Source: Straminergon stramineum (Eukaryota; Streptophyta; Bryopsida; Hypnales; Calliergonaceae). From it: DNA of 64,000 nucleotides. The stretch is taken from NCBI GenBank assembly GCA_963920665.1, contig OY987264.1, forward strand, positions 19,386,906 through 19,450,905, written 5' to 3'. Below are positions 36,565-50,689 of the stretch, piece after piece. The position numbers and the translations under genes were made by a program. The notes under the pieces were generated by a model, which saw only the letters and a list, made by a program, of their open reading frames with translations, did not search any database and had not been told where the DNA came from. Numbering within the stretch: position 1 is the first letter of the stretch; the number at the start of each line of letters is the position of its first letter.

Positions 36565-37090
36565 GCTACTAGAAAAATGTGTGGAGGAATTTCAAGACTT
36601 TTGATCATGTAGATTGCAAAATATTAGCATATAAATTTTAAAAACATATTTATTTGCATCTTACCATACCAATTTGCAAGACTCAATCATAGGGAGATCG
36701 GGACAGTGTTACCCCCGGGGGTATAATTTCAACTTGTAACTATACCCCCCCTTTTGACTTACTTTTTTTAGAATGTCAAAGGGGGGGTATAGTTACATGT
36801 GGAAATTGTACCCCGGGGGGTAACGCCCTCCCGATCTCCCTATGAATACTCTTAAGTTAAAAATTTACCATTATCTATTTTGAAAATAAAAAATTTTGTA
36901 TCAGAAAATTGGAATGAAAGTCTAAGAAAAAATCTCAAAGAAAGGAACTTCATTTTTATTCTAAAAAATATATAAAGTAGAAGTAGATACAAAATGGAGG
37001 AAAAACTAAAGTATTAATAGTTCTAAGATAGAATTGGATTAATTTGTCAATCCTAATGGTGAGGTTGTTTTAGCAAACATAGAGTTTTTA
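36565..37090 (+). mobile_element. dispersed repeat copy, split by a hairpin element
   Basis: Left part AATGTGTGGAGGAATTTCAAGACTTTTGATC.. and right part from about 36870 (TAGAAGTAGATACAAAATGG, AAGATAGAATTGGATTAA, AATCCTAATGGTGAGGTTG) follow the order of the family copy at 63320. The GC-rich hairpin at 36688-36844 sits inside it. Confidence 0.45.
36688..36844. mobile_element. 157-bp GC-rich full hairpin element, AAT target duplication
   Basis: Almost the whole element folds back: arms of about 72 bp starting CATAGGGAGATCGGGA match with few mismatches. They are unusually rich in C/G runs (CCCCCGGGGG) for this AT-rich setting. It is flanked by AAT on both sides (36685-36687 and 36845-36847). Confidence 0.65.
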
Positions 37091-38254
37091 AATCCCCCCA
37101 AAAATTTAGAAATTAATATAATACTACTATAAACGGCAATTAAATTGTAGTCATGTATCATCAATTATATTCATTGATTCACAAAGAACCAATTATTATT
37201 ATTTCAATCATATAAAAAATTGTAGGAAATGTATCATTATACAAATGGTAAATTTATAAAGGAATAAACAAATGGTGATTTGAGTATTTGAAAAATTTAT
37301 TTAAAACATAATAACACGATTTCAAATAATTAGTAACAAAAGTATTATTTTATAAGTAATTATGGTATATTATCCCTTTTTCAATCTTTCTTCAATCATA
37401 TGTAGCTCATGAAATTAAAAAATTCTTTAGAGTGTTTGATTTTCAATTGGACTAAGTAAAAATTATACAAAGACTAATTATTTTTAGCAATATTTATAGG
37501 GCTAAAAAAATTATTATACAATCTTCCATTAATTATAAGATATATAATACAAAGTCTACTAGTAAGCTTTTATTTTCAATTTTCTATCAATTATTTCCAA
37601 ACAAAAAATATGTTTAATTATTTACAAAAACAATTACAATGAGGTCATACTTCTTTTTTTAGTTGTACACATAGTCTTATACATGTGAAATTTCACTTTA
37701 GTAGTTAGAGTGTGTTTTAAATTTTTACATATTTCAATATATACATGCGTGTATGTTGAAGCCACTTACTTGTAAATTATAGTTAATTTTATGTATTTAT
37801 TTATTTCCCATACCATTCATTTTAATCTAGAGAACTGCAAACTACAACATCTTCATATTGGGGGCCATAAACACTACAAAATTGTTGGCATGGTTGCCCA
37901 CACGCTCAATGATGAAGGGGATAATTAAAGTGTTGTTGCCAAACCTACTTGACAAGCAAGTTCAATAGTTATGAAAAAGAGTAGTGACATTTAGAACACG
38001 AACAATGTAAATGGTCATCCAATTCATTGATCAATGCTATATTGTACACAATATTAAATTATCACTGCCATATTGTAAATGAAATTAAAGTATACAAATT
38101 ATTGCTCATTTACAATGTCCTAATTTATGCCCAAGACACAAAGTTATCCAAGATGTGAGAAACACATGTTCAATTTGGCATGAGCTAGGAGTCCTTGAGA
38201 AGAAAAATCATTGAATTAGAAGGGATGTTTACACTTGCAATAGTTAGTGTCAAA

Positions 38255-38640
38255 TTGCATTGTAGAGAAATGTTGAGCAAAAAGCACAAGAATGAAGAAA
38301 ATTTAGATGAGAGGGACAAAACTTTTACACATGCATTGTAAAGAAATGTTGAGCAGAAAGCACAAGATTGAAAAAAATTTAGATGAGAGGGACAAAACTT
38401 TTACACATGCATTGTAAAGAAATGTTGAGCAGAAAGCACAAGATTGAAAAAAATTTAGATGAGAGGGACAAAACTTTTACACATGCATTGTAAAGAAATG
38501 TTGAGCAAAAAGCACAAGATTGAAAAAAATTTAGATGAGAGGGACAAAACTTTACACATGCATTGTAGAGAAATGTTGAGCAAAAAACACAAAAGTCAAG
38601 AAAATTTAGATGAGAGAAACAAAAATTTACACATGCAAGA
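38255..38640. repeat. five-unit tandem repeat, period about 76 bp
   Basis: The anchor TGTTGAGCA occurs at about 38271, 38347, 38423, 38499 and 38574 (spacing 76, 76, 76, 75). The middle units are nearly identical, the outer ones diverged. Since 76 is not a multiple of three the array is not a protein repeat. No transposon or array-type function is implied. Confidence 0.85.
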
Positions 38641-39122
38641 ATCATATTGATCTATATTCATCAATTCTTATTTTGGTTAGATTTAACTAATAAGAATTAA
38701 TTACATTCTTCACATTCTTCACAAATTGCATTCAAGAAAGACATTCCTATCACAAAATATTCAGAATGTCCAATCAAAAGCAGTGCATGCATCAATCATA
38801 TAATTTTGGGAATTCAAAAATATATAAAGTTCTAGTTCTAGAGAAAGTGAGCACATGACTACTTAGAAAATGCCTCTATTCCAAGAAGCTAATACCATTG
38901 AAAAAGCGGAAGTCATAGAGCATGTTGGCATAAACGCACACTTTTTTCCACTACAAGTCAAGCTTAAATCACTACAAATAAATTTAACTGCTTTCCGATC
39001 AAAAACTGTTATCCTCACCTATTTGACATCCACTACATCATTATTATCTGTAACAAATGCACATCCACGATGCACACGCGTCTTCTTTTTCAATTAACAC
39101 AGTATATATAGCATTCCAGTTC

Positions 39123-42100
39123 TTAAGAATTGGAACGCCGGATGTATAAGACAACACTAACAGCAACAACTGCAACTGTGCAAGCAATGAGTGTTGTATG
39201 CACAGTAGACCAGCCCTCGGCGTTTTTAACTGCTGGAGGAGATTTGTTCGCAGAAACGGCTTTTTCATTTCGAGGTGCTTGAGATTCTTCCAGATGAAGT
39301 GTCAAAGCCTGAATAACAGAGACTCCATCAGAAACGTCTGCAGGCAATTCCGCTCAGGCTTGGTTCTAGTGCATATGATAACTAGCAACATACGACAGGA
39401 GTTCAACCTAAGGACAGGCCAGAATTTGACAAGTTTAAGATGGGTTCGAAACTCACCTTCCAGCCACTAATGCGGGCAAAATTTACAGCAGCCACAAGAT
39501 CGGAGTCGGTAGCAAGTAACACTTTATCGTCTTCATCATCAATATACTGCCACACAAAATCCATACAAGTGACCACAATTCATCGCCTTTAAATGGGATA
39601 CAAGTCCAATCCACAAAAACAGATACTGACTCTATCCTAGGTAAGCAGAAACAGGAAGAGAAGCTGTCAAAGCCCTAGTGGTGCCATAAGAAATGGTAGT
39701 ATCCAATTACTCTCAAGATAGCAATACAGGAAGAATCAGCTCTTTGATTCTGCTGTCAGTATGAGAGGGAATGGAAATTTAAAACCAAGAACAATATTCC
39801 AACATACCATAAGTCGAGGAAGATGAGTGCGATCTATTTCATCACCGACACGTTGTACAATTGTAGACATAAGTTCGGTTAAGCTCTCACAACCTGGTAA
39901 TTCAAGAAACCCAAATGAGACCTCCAAGGCAGCTGTAATAACCCGTTCCAGCCCAAATAAAAGCCTCTCTCTGAAATCTAAAGCATATCTAGGTTGCGAG
40001 CAGATAGGGACTTACCACAATTGAACCGATAGTGACCAACCTTGCCATCAGGACTCGTTACTTTCAGTTTGAAAGCAAAAGTATTGCCAAGTCCAAATGG
40101 TGGATAATTGGACTGCCTCTCCGAATAGAGGTCAGACTGTCGTGCAGATATATCACTGCAATCAAAAGCACAAACTTCATCATAGCGATCTGACTTGATC
40201 TATGCATCACTAACATTAAAATGAAACAGGCCAGCCAAGTAAAAGAAGTTGCACGGGCTTGCCTGCGAGAGTCAGATTCATCTTCAGCTGGTTCCAGGGC
40301 CAGGGCAGAGTCCCAGAACTTCTGAAGCATGGTAGTTGCCATATCTTGACCTCCACCAGCAGCACCCCCAACCTGTAAACAGTTCCAACGCCATTTCAGA
40401 GGCATTCATTTTGATCGCCGACACAGGAACGATAAAGAGTCAATGCTATGGATCTCTGCTTAAAAAAGACACTTTCCTTTCATTGAAAGCATCTCAGATG
40501 AGGCAGTCACTTACAGTAGCAACAGCTCCATGCGTGAGCTGTAAGACATCCACGCAGGCCACCACAAGACCATCTGCACGGAATTCCAAAGAGAACTACG
40601 CATTCATTGAGTGCGTTGTGAAAATTCCCTGGAAAAGCCAGATACTTTTGACTTGCCATGAGATGAAAGTAGAGACTCACTAAGACCAGGGATTACATAA
40701 ATGTAAGAAAATAAATCACTAATGTAACTTATACACCTGCAAATTGAACCTCAAAATGCAGAAGAGTAGAGTATCATACTCACCGCGATCTGTAACAGGA
40801 AGATGAAGAAATTTGCCATCGTGCATTGTATGTAGAGCATCCACAAGAGTAGTATCCAAACCAGCACACTCAGGATTGGGTGTCATCACCTGCACAAGCA
40901 TCCCAAGAAACAATTATGACACCCTGTCCAAAACTCCAACAAATTTACGTTGCACCAATAAATAGCAATTAAGAAATATCAATAACTATCTAACTTTTTA
41001 GTCATCCCGTTCAAAACATTAATCAGTGATAAATACACACGTTCAGTCATAATAGACATTGTCTACGAAAATCGCACCTTGTCCAAAGTGGTGGTTTCAG
41101 GGTTTAGACCTTGAGCAACAACTCGCATCAAGACATCCTTCGAGCTGAAATCGCCCATTCCACAAATCATGCAAACTTGCAACATATACTAACATAATTG
41201 AATATATGCATCAAAGGATGAAAAATTGAACTTGGTGCGAAGTGCGATAGACAGAATCTTAGTATCAAAACACGAGAATTCAGTTGTCCAGAAACTTCTA
41301 AGCAAACTAGCGAAGAGACTTAAGAAGCACTTACGTGAGGATTCCTATCGGTTTGTTGCTTGGTGAAGTGATAATAACTGAATTCATTCGTTGTTCTTTC
41401 ATTTTCTTGGTCGCAACAGTGACCGTTTCAGATGGCGAACACGTGGGTACTCTGTCAAAAGCATCAACCTGAGAGAGGCCCCAAGATTCTAAGAGCATCA
41501 TACCACCTCTTCTAAAATAAGGAAGTACGAAACAGGAAAACAGGAAATATTCAACTCCACGGAAACTTACTTTGCTCCTTCCACTATCAAGGATCCCAAA
41601 GTAGGCCTGAACATTCGATCGCGCAAATTCTCAATAAAATTGGATTTATCTGGACAGATCAAGTGGTCACGTAAGTAAGAAGGCGAATGTAGTCCTTGCG
41701 ACCGAATCTATTGCGCATATGTAAAACTTTAGCTAGGACATTATTCTGGTTCGTCTGATTTTTCAGTTTCTGGCATATTTTAGCTGGACCATAGGAAACT
41801 TGGGATTTCATATTCAATTTGATTGTTCACCAATCGCATGACAGCCTATAAAAGGAAGGCGAGAGATCAAAACTGGTCTTGACGCACCAGAGCCCTTGAC
41901 GCTCCACTCACGCTCAACAGACTCCACAGCAGCTGCGATAGCATTACCCTTCTCAGCAGCTCGCTCCATGCGAGCAATAGCATCATATAGACACTTTGTA
42001 ATATCTAAAAGTGCAACCACCTCCCCGCCCTCCACTACAGGCAAGTGTCTGAATTTGCCTGTGAGGACCCAACAATCACCTTTGTCAGAAGCCTCTGTGT

Positions 42101-43819
42101 CTACTGGCACTTCATTATAACAACCATACTGACCCCATGAGCATAGAGTAGTCTGAAAGCTAGAACATTAACATTGATTGAGCAGGACGCATTGGAACTA
42201 TGTGAGAATTATGAATAAAGAAAATAAAATAAACTTCCCAATTACATGCATGTAAAATATGAAAGTTGCATAACATAAAACTTCACAGGAAAAGCAAGAA
42301 AAATTTATTGCACCTTGTACCATCTTCTGCAAAGCTTCAACCGCTAAAGTATCGCCCATAACAAAAATAGGATTCCTCGTCATCACCTTTGAAACCGATG
42401 TCTCGTGAGGCTTTAGTCCTTCTGCAATGACTCTCGTCGCCACATCCTGCAAACGCAAGTTAGCTATTTAAATATCATATCTATAACGCAATCAATCAAA
42501 GATGAAGAAAATATTTGTATTCCAGCAGATCTAGTTGCCATTTGAAAATAGAAATACGCAGAGCAATCAGTATCTACATGCTGAATTTCAGACCAGCCTC
42601 GTCCTAATATACTATCCAACAGAAATTGAAACAAGAAAAAAGGTTACAACACGCTTTCCAAATCCAAACTAAGGCCAGGAAGCCATAAATAGGATGATCA
42701 ACTTCACCTTATCTGTGATGATGCCACAAAGGAGCGCACTAGAGTCAGTGAGCAATGCCGCGTCCACCCGTCGGGTGGCCATCCGACGACAGGCATCGGC
42801 CACAGTAGTGCCATCAGGAATGGTGAGAGCCTTTGACAACCTCAAACGCTTGACAGTCCGTTCTCCTGGAGGACTGGAAAGACAGCAAAGCTGCCGTAAA
42901 CATTCTCACTTCAAAGCACTAGGTAGAGATTCTTGAATTCAGGACACCAACAATTCAAGATTCAAGCGAAATACTGAACAAATATTTCAAAGAACTGCGA
43001 ACGAACGAAGCAACCCGGGAAATTTCCAGTTTTGGTATATTCACAAATTGATATATTACATCTGACTTATAGTCACTGGTAGCACGAACGCTGGACTAGT
43101 AAAATCGGGAAGATACACGTGAGCTTGGACATAACAATTCACAGTCTCCATGAACCAAAGGTCATGTACGCAGAGAATTTGCATCAAGAGAATACATAAT
43201 CTGTCACAATTAGTGACTTCGGGCTTTCTGTCTCTGAAGTCAACTTAATAAGACTTGTTTGAAAATGGCAGGAATATGATACGAACGCGCGGTTGTTATT
43301 TAGAGAACGTAATTACAAGAAAGTTCAAAATACCATAAAGAACTCAAAAACGTTCAGTTGTCTCCATACACCTCTCGGGAGCGCAAATAGCTAATTAAAA
43401 GAAAATGGGAGTTAAAAAGACGTACGACAGCTTGCAATAAGGCAAGAACCCCGTGTCAAAATTATAGAGCGCTTTAAAGAAAGTGTAGATGGTAGACACG
43501 CACTCCCAAGTTGATTTCACTTACACGACGGATTTTTTTCGCAAATCTTATCACTCCCTGTTGAAAAGAAAAGATATCTAATTGAGCTTTTCCAAGTTAG
43601 CAATTAAAAAAATTCCGAACATTCGACAAGCCAAAAAATAACGTACACAGATCTGGATGGCTTGCGAGGATGAACTGCACCATTGCCTTGCGAAGATTTC
43701 TTCTGTCCAGTCGAGGGAGCAGTGGTCGTCCCGGAACGAGCACTCTTCTGCGAAGACATCGACCGCTTCGCAGTATCAGCCGCTCCACCACCCCCTTCCG
43801 AACCAGCCTTGCTACTCAT
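39123..43819 (-). CDS. CBS-CBS/PB1-domain membrane-anchored protein
   Basis: Fourteen exons: 43819-43647, 42873-42708, 42446-42314, 42058-41888, 41649-41571, 41451-41335, 41144-41078, 40889-40784, 40573-40515, 40372-40263, 40155-40016, 39893-39808, 39546-39457, 39308-39123. All phases fit: 560 residues, the length of plant CBSCBSPB proteins. Order: Ser/Lys-rich disordered N-terminus (1-68), CBS1 (about 70-128), CBS2 (130-190, VMTRNP...FRHLPVVEGG), CBS3 (242-300), CBS4 (302-360, VMTPNPE...FLHLPV), PB1 (about 418-510, with an acidic YIDDEDDKVLLATDSDL loop as in type I PB1), and a C-terminal membrane helix (535-555). CBS pairs bind adenosine nucleotides; PB1 mediates oligomerisation. The exact role is unknown. 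Intron 10 needs a GC donor (CGCAG|GCAAGC) to keep phase. Confidence 0.93.
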
Positions 43820-46800
43820 CGTTCTATCAAGCAACCTTCACCTTCCTCCTATCCTTTATTCTCGTTAACGACGTCCACCAGCTACGGCTCCCGCATCAAA
43901 GCAATCCTCACTTCACAGGAACCCTATCCGCGGTTGACTAATCAACAAACAAACGGCGTCTCCTAACTCCCTCCCTGTCCTCCCTCTCTCGTAATTCACC
44001 GCAACCAAACCAAATCTATTCACTGCCAAAGAAATCTCAAACAAAAGAAGCAGACAAGAACGCTAACCTCAAACCTTAACCACAATTAACGAACACAACA
44101 AAATCAACAAGAAATCTTCCGAAATCAACAAGGCCTCCGCAAATTCGAAAATCTGCCTTCAAAATCCGCAAATAAACAGAGTGACGAGACAGCCCGCAGT
44201 AACCAATTAATTGCGGCTTGCAACGCCCACAACTGCCACCAAGAAAATGCGACAAGACACCCCGATTAGCCTCCAATGGCTCGATTTCAAGAAGAGGATG
44301 AGCGCCGCGGTGATTGTAAGGTGCAATTTCGTGTGTGAGGCTTGAGCAAATTGCTGCAACGGAGAACAGAGACTGTCGCCGAGGAATCCGAATCCACTTT
44401 GCAAGTGACGGCGTGGACGACGGAGCGACAGGGATACCTGCCGCAGATAGTCAGCAGGGGGAACTGAAGGGAACCTCGTACACTTGACAGTTGAAGGCTC
44501 TGTTCCTATATTTCAAATCCTGTTCCCCAGGACATTATTTCGCAGTGGATTTACATGGGCCTGTAAATGGTGTTGCTGTACCGGTTCCGGTAGTGTAGCC
44601 CGGTACCTCGCCATGCACATAGCTAACTAAAGTCGAATGCAGATCGTTTGGTGTCGATCTATTCTATAGCTAATTAAGTAGTAACATTTTCTAGCTCAAA
44701 ATAGTAATTCTAAAATTATATAAAAGTTCAAATTTTACAATTTTACATGTGATTTACGTGTTATCCATATCCATGAAAAATCTTAATTAGTTTCATTAAA
44801 ATTAAAATTAAAAAATAGATGAACACCAGAAAATGCATTCAACAAATTAAAAATTTCATCTCAAGTTACAACTAGCAAGGAAGGACAAGCAAAAAACCTT
44901 TTGGTTAATTACTATGCACCTAAAAGATGCAAAGAGATCTTATTCCTCCAATTCCCTCCCCTCCCTTTTGAAAAACCCATTGATATCAGTTAAAAAAATA
45001 TTCCCCTTCTTCTCTAATGCCATTAATCTTTAATTTTTTTTTAAAAACAATGGCTGTTGATTGGTTTCACAAGAGACAATCTTGGTTGTTGGCACTCGTA
45101 TATATAAAATACAAAATATAGAATACATCCAAAAATATATGGAATATATATGTATCCATATGAAATATGGATACAAATTATACAAATATTCTTGAAATAC
45201 ATACGGCAAGCAAATTTTAGATATCTTATATTGTTTGTAAGCCAAAAAAAGTTCAAAAGAATACAAATACAGGGTAGGGATGAATATTTGACAAGCACCT
45301 GTCTCATTTTCTCAACCAATGGCAAAACGATACATATACCCCCCTTCGATTGTTTATGAATCAAATTATTTACACAAAATGTGACAATTTCTCACTATAC
45401 ATCTAGAAGATGCAATATATACATCTTCTAGGTTTTACTAGGGCTCCACTTTTCTCCATGAATTTTGCAAGTGCACATTTCTTGCCAAAACCTATTGGAC
45501 CATTACACTGAAGTTCCAAGAAGCCTTTTGAAGGACCATAGGGGATGCTCTTAGAACCCTAATGCATTGTGGATAAAATGACACTCAAAAGGGTGGAGGA
45601 CTTAAAACAAAACAATATTGTTGTAAGTAGAACATATATCAAAACAACAAAGAATTGGTGAAAAGGGCACCCAAATGTTGAGGCAATAAAGCCCAATTAC
45701 AACTTCAGACTAAATTGTAGTTTTACATTTTATTAAGGATTCAAATTTTGTTGTGTATATTAATTCTATTTTTTAATAGATACATGTGGTGAAATTTTTA
45801 TATTTTTCGAAACAGAAATTGGTTTTAGTATGATTTTTCTACAATATTCCTTCCAATATTTTTTGGAATATCAAGTTTTCAGAAATTAAAGATTATGAAA
45901 AGTTTACATCTTAGAGAGGAAAAATGATTTCATATCTAAAATAGAATAAAATAATTTCTACTCGTGCGTAGTGGCAAAATAACAATGGCATTATGAATGA
46001 CTATATAAAAATAGACAACTTCCCATTGTAGTTAATCATTAAAGTTTAAATCATCCAAAAAGAAAATGAGTGACCAAAAATATTTATTTTAAACACCTGG
46101 AATTTATAAGTTCACCCATTCAAAGATTTAGAGCAATAAGATTCTAATCACCCAATGTTTTTACCATATGGATTTTTTTGCATAAATATTCTATAAATTT
46201 TAGAATACAAGTATTCTTTAGTGTTAAAACTATTATAAGAGATAAATTCTACAACGCACGTAAAACTTGGATTTAGAAATGAAATTATTTTAGTTAGTGT
46301 TTGGAAATTAAAGTTGTTATAAGCATTTCATTAACCCAACTGAACCCCTACATGACTAGGTGTGTTTTTCATTATAAATTGTCAAAAATTGACAATTTTA
46401 GTACATTGGGCAAACTTGAAGATAATTTATTTTCTTAAACTTCAACCACAAAAATGTAGTAGACTATTGTTACAATATGGAAAAAAAAATTAATCTCATT
46501 TGACCAAGTAGATAAAAGATTATAATGCTTGAAGTGAGAAAAGAAAACTTCTTTTCATTCTTACAAAATGGGTTAGCAAACTTCAAACCCTCTTGAAGTG
46601 AAATTTTTTCTCTACACTAAATGGAGACTTAACACTATTCATTAGTATATCTTGTCATGTACACTTGCGCAAAATTGCAATAGCAAATAAGGGGACTACC
46701 TTACTCTAAATCATCCTACTATATAAAGAGGTCAAGTAAACTTACAATCCACTAAATATTTTTTGATAAATTTTTGTGCAACAAGGAAATTTTTTTGTTT

Positions 46801-49411
46801 GAAATACTAATGCTAAAAACTTAGAGAGAAACATTTGCTATGTGTAGGAATTTTGAAAATTTTGAAAAAATATGAGAGTTTTTAGTTGTGATGGCCCATA
46901 AACCCCTAAACGAGTTTGGTAGGGAGTATAGACAACTTAGACCTTCCAAGCAATGGATTTCTTGCTAGCAACACAATTTGTTAAATTTGAACATTGCCTT
47001 ATAGACTATGCAAGGAAGATCACAACCTACCAAATCTAACAACCAATGCATTGAATGGTAAACTTACAAGTCTACATCACACACATCACACATCATATAA
47101 TCCAAGAAATTAATTCACAATAGTGTCTTTAGACACTGAAGGACCATAAATTTTTTTTTCTAAGCCTTCATTCATCACAAAAAATATTTTTCCCAAGCTA
47201 GATAACACATTTAACTCACAACCAAGATGCAATTGCCCCCCTTGTAGTAGAATGACCTCTACATCTTCAATTTTGCTTAGCCTACTAGTGTACCTAGGCT
47301 TTTTGGAAAGCTAACGTCAAGATCTACCACCTCCCAAAACTTTCACTCTATTGCCTTCATGGCTAGTCAAATCTTGTCCCTCAACAATCTTAATTGCACT
47401 TGGCAGTCCACCCCTTCTCACTAAAACAACCACTCCATCTTCGATCTTGCTCCATTTGGGGTGAACATTGACTTTTTGGAAAGCTTAAAACACATATATG
47501 AAATTCGACTTCATAAGAAGAACATTTCAAGCTAGTTCCCCATCCTCAGAACCAACCATTGGTGGCCGAAATTGAAAATTATTAAAAAAATAGAAAAATA
47601 GAAAAAAATAACTAAAAATATATTATTTTCGAAAGATAAGATGAAAAAATAAATTACTATTATTATGTGACATGGATGATATTTGGCCACATATATGTTG
47701 CTATGGTAGAATTTCCACAATTTGAGACCTTGGGGGAACTCAAAGGCTTCTTGACTAGGTGAATTTCATCTAATGCTACAACTTCTCTAATTTTCAACAC
47801 TTCATTATCTTCTTACTCAAAGATTTTCCATAAGAAAATTTAGCCTAACACTAAGTGTCTAGGGAAAGAGAGAGTCCTACTTCTCACTCAAAGATTTACT
47901 CTACTCATTTCTCCTAATTCTTCCCACAAGAAGGGGAAAATCTACTTGACAAATTATTTCATTCATAATTCTAACCCAATCTCAAAAACCTCTCAAAACC
48001 CAAAATTCTAAAAGGAAACACGCATACCTTGAACATGGGCTAGAACAACCAAAAATGCTAGACAAAAAAGTTTTTCTTTAAACTTGCCTAAAAAGATTAG
48101 TAGAATTTTGAGTCTTCTTAGAATGAGATTTTTGTTCTAATAGATTTTTTTAATATTGAGTCTTATACCATGTTAATTATATAAGAGCCAAATTTCAAAA
48201 GTAGATGAAGAATTTTGCCAAAGATGCCAAAATTGCCTAAATTGCCTAAATTTTTTCAAACAATATAGCTCTTGATCTAGGCATCTAATAGAATTCTTTT
48301 GTTCATTCCCACAAAGGGGGTGAATATGTCCATCTTGTATCAAATTTTTAAAGACATTAGTTTATTTTTTAACTTCATCATCACCTAAACAAATTCCAAT
48401 TGTCCTTTGAATGGACATTCAAGCCCTTAAAGGTTAAAAATGACAAATTTTGTCTGAAATAAAATTTTGGTGTAATTATTATCTTGAAAATATTTTTTAA
48501 ATATTAAATAATTGATGATAATATTGGCACATCTAACCATATGGATGTATGAATAGATATTAATTGACAACCTCATTTGAATATGTTAACAAATTTATCT
48601 TTTACACTCAATTTTGTAACAAATCTTTATTAATTGATAATTCTTGAAATACATCATAGATTTTAGCATTAAAGGGCAACCTTGAAAATTTTAGATACAT
48701 TTTGAACAAGATTTGTAGGCTTCCACTTGCTACTATTGGTAGTCCCAAACCATATTGGCAAAAATAAGACTTTCTTTGTCTTTCTAATATTTGATTTTAA
48801 ACAAAATGCAATTCTTTTGGATTTTTCTTTATTACCAACAATTTGCAGAGTGTCAAAATAAATTCTCATGACTTATACTTTACTTTTGCAAAATAGAAGA
48901 CTTACTATTGGTTAGAAATTATTAGAGTGACTTGAACAAGTGGAGTGAGCAAACAATTTGCCCTATAAATCTAACACCCTAAAATTTGGTATGGATGAAG
49001 TTTTTTACAGTGATGGATATAGTACATGGATGCATCCTATTAGTGAAGCCAAAAAATTAGTGTCACTTAAAAAATAAAAATTGTGGAAATTAATATAATA
49101 CAATAATATTTTAAACCTATGCCATTTAATAGTGTTACTTTAGTACAATAGTATGACTACATTATTAGAAGATTGGAGTTCAAATAAAATAAGACACACT
49201 ACTTGTATCACTTTTTATCCATTATGAAAGCAATTTGGTTGACAGTTCATAATAGTATCATTAAGGTAAGTATACTTTAACCAATGGTGCACCCAAAACC
49301 AACTAATTATATATATACTTTTTGTACATTAAATGTGTCTAAATCTAGGATGAGATACATCTTGTTACTATTTTTAGTTTGGTTGTTCTGGGTTTACTTA
49401 CCTTGCCTTCA
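43820..49411. other. CBS-PB1 gene leader, then AT-rich intergenic DNA
   Basis: 43820-44500 is less AT-rich and probably holds the 5' leader, a leader intron (donor-like GAG|GTTAGC around 44068) and the promoter. From 44500 to 49411 the DNA is AT-rich without a credible gene. Scattered CCCCTAAA-like motifs (near 46345 and 46905) may be remnants of the inverted-repeat family. Confidence 0.45.
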
Positions 49412-49811
49412 CCCCTAAAGGACCAAGGCCTTCTTTCTCCAAAAAATCACTCAAAATTGCCATTTCTATAGTAAAGAGTAAAAAAATTTGAAAATTACAA
49501 TTTTTCATACATTTAACTATAGAATCTTACACCTAAATAGTATGAAAATGTGTGGAAAAAATTTCAAAATTTTTTACTACAAAAATTGCAAGATATCTAT
49601 TTTAAAGTGAAGAAAACAAGTTTTTAACACATTGCAAAACTAAATTATTTGACTTTGAACCTTCTTAACTTTAATTTTATTCACTACAAAGTTTTGAGCT
49701 TTAAATCTGTATGGTAGAGAATTGAGTTCAAAGTCTCGGAAAGAAAAGAAAATACAAAAAAATTAATTTTGTTCTTAAGAAAATTGTTAAGTAGAAGTAG
49801 GTACAAGTAGT
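49412..49811 (+). mobile_element. dispersed repeat copy, truncated at the right
   Basis: Starts CCCCTAAAGGACCAAGG after TTCA and follows the copy at 63320 closely, with shared blocks such as CTTACACCTAAATAGTATGA and AATGTGTGGAAAAAATTTCA. The match is lost at about 49811. Non-coding. Confidence 0.7.
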
Positions 49812-50689
49812 GTTTTTAAAATTGGCTAAATTGCGCCAGAAATCTACTAAAAAAATGGGGAGCTAAATCTCTATAATGAGAAAAATTTGAAATGGAGATT
49901 TGAGCCACATTTTTTATAAGAATGAGGGTTTGTTGGTAGAAGTACGAACTGGATGAAAAGTTGATAGCTTTCGTTGGCTAGGTCGACAGCTTCGTTGGTG
50001 CGTTGGTGCGATCTAGAGCATCCATGAGGGAGCTTGGCGGTACCATGACAACCATCCATTTTGCCATCACCTTCTCCCTCTTGCTCCTCTTGCAAAACTT
50101 TTGGAGTATTGTTGCCAAACTTGTTGGTGCTTTTTGAGAGTCCTTCACAAGAGTTATTGCAGTTTGTATTGTGTGTTAATAGTATTTATTATGTGTTTAA
50201 TGTGTGTTTAGGCTTGTCTTCAATGCTCATCGCCATCGTTGTGATTCCCTACCTTAGAAAACTTATTTGTTTTTGAAACTTGTATGGTGGTATATTCTGT
50301 TTTTTGAGATTTTGAGTGAGTGAGTGTCTGAGACTCTGAGTGACTGAGTGTATAACAAGTGTGATTTCCAAACTTCCAAATTTCAATGTGCCATTTCTAG
50401 GCTGTTGTAAATTTGTTGGAGACTTAGAGGTGTACATTGTCTTCGTTGCATTCACTGCAATTGGGAATTGGTTTTCTTGGGAAATGTGGATTTATGATCA
50501 CTGGATTTGTTGTTGTTTAACCTGGCTTGTTGCAATTTCAAATATAATCTCTCCCCCTAAGTTAGTTTTCACCTTGTCTCTAACATTTCATTGATCTACC
50601 ATTGCTCTTGCGCTTCACTTGTTTTGTTGTTGAATTGTGTTTGTCTTTGTGCTTGCGTTGCTTCACTTTGATCTGGACTTGCTTGTTTT

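Larger units (their letters stand above)
35925..39122. other. AT-rich intergenic DNA with several small repeats
   Basis: No gene seen. Holds two hairpin elements (36062-36242 and 36688-36844), a dispersed-repeat copy around 36565-37090 that the second hairpin interrupts, and a 76-bp tandem repeat (about 38255-38640). Confidence 0.5.

Noticed and set aside
38255..38640. Regular repeats considered as a CRISPR-like array
   Set aside because: Units are contiguous with no variable spacers, and the setting is a plant nuclear genome; it is a simple tandem repeat.
45374..45432. Short inverted repeat around CATCTAGAAGATG / CATCTTCTAG
   Set aside because: Only about 10-12 bp pair imperfectly in AT-rich DNA, within the range expected by chance.
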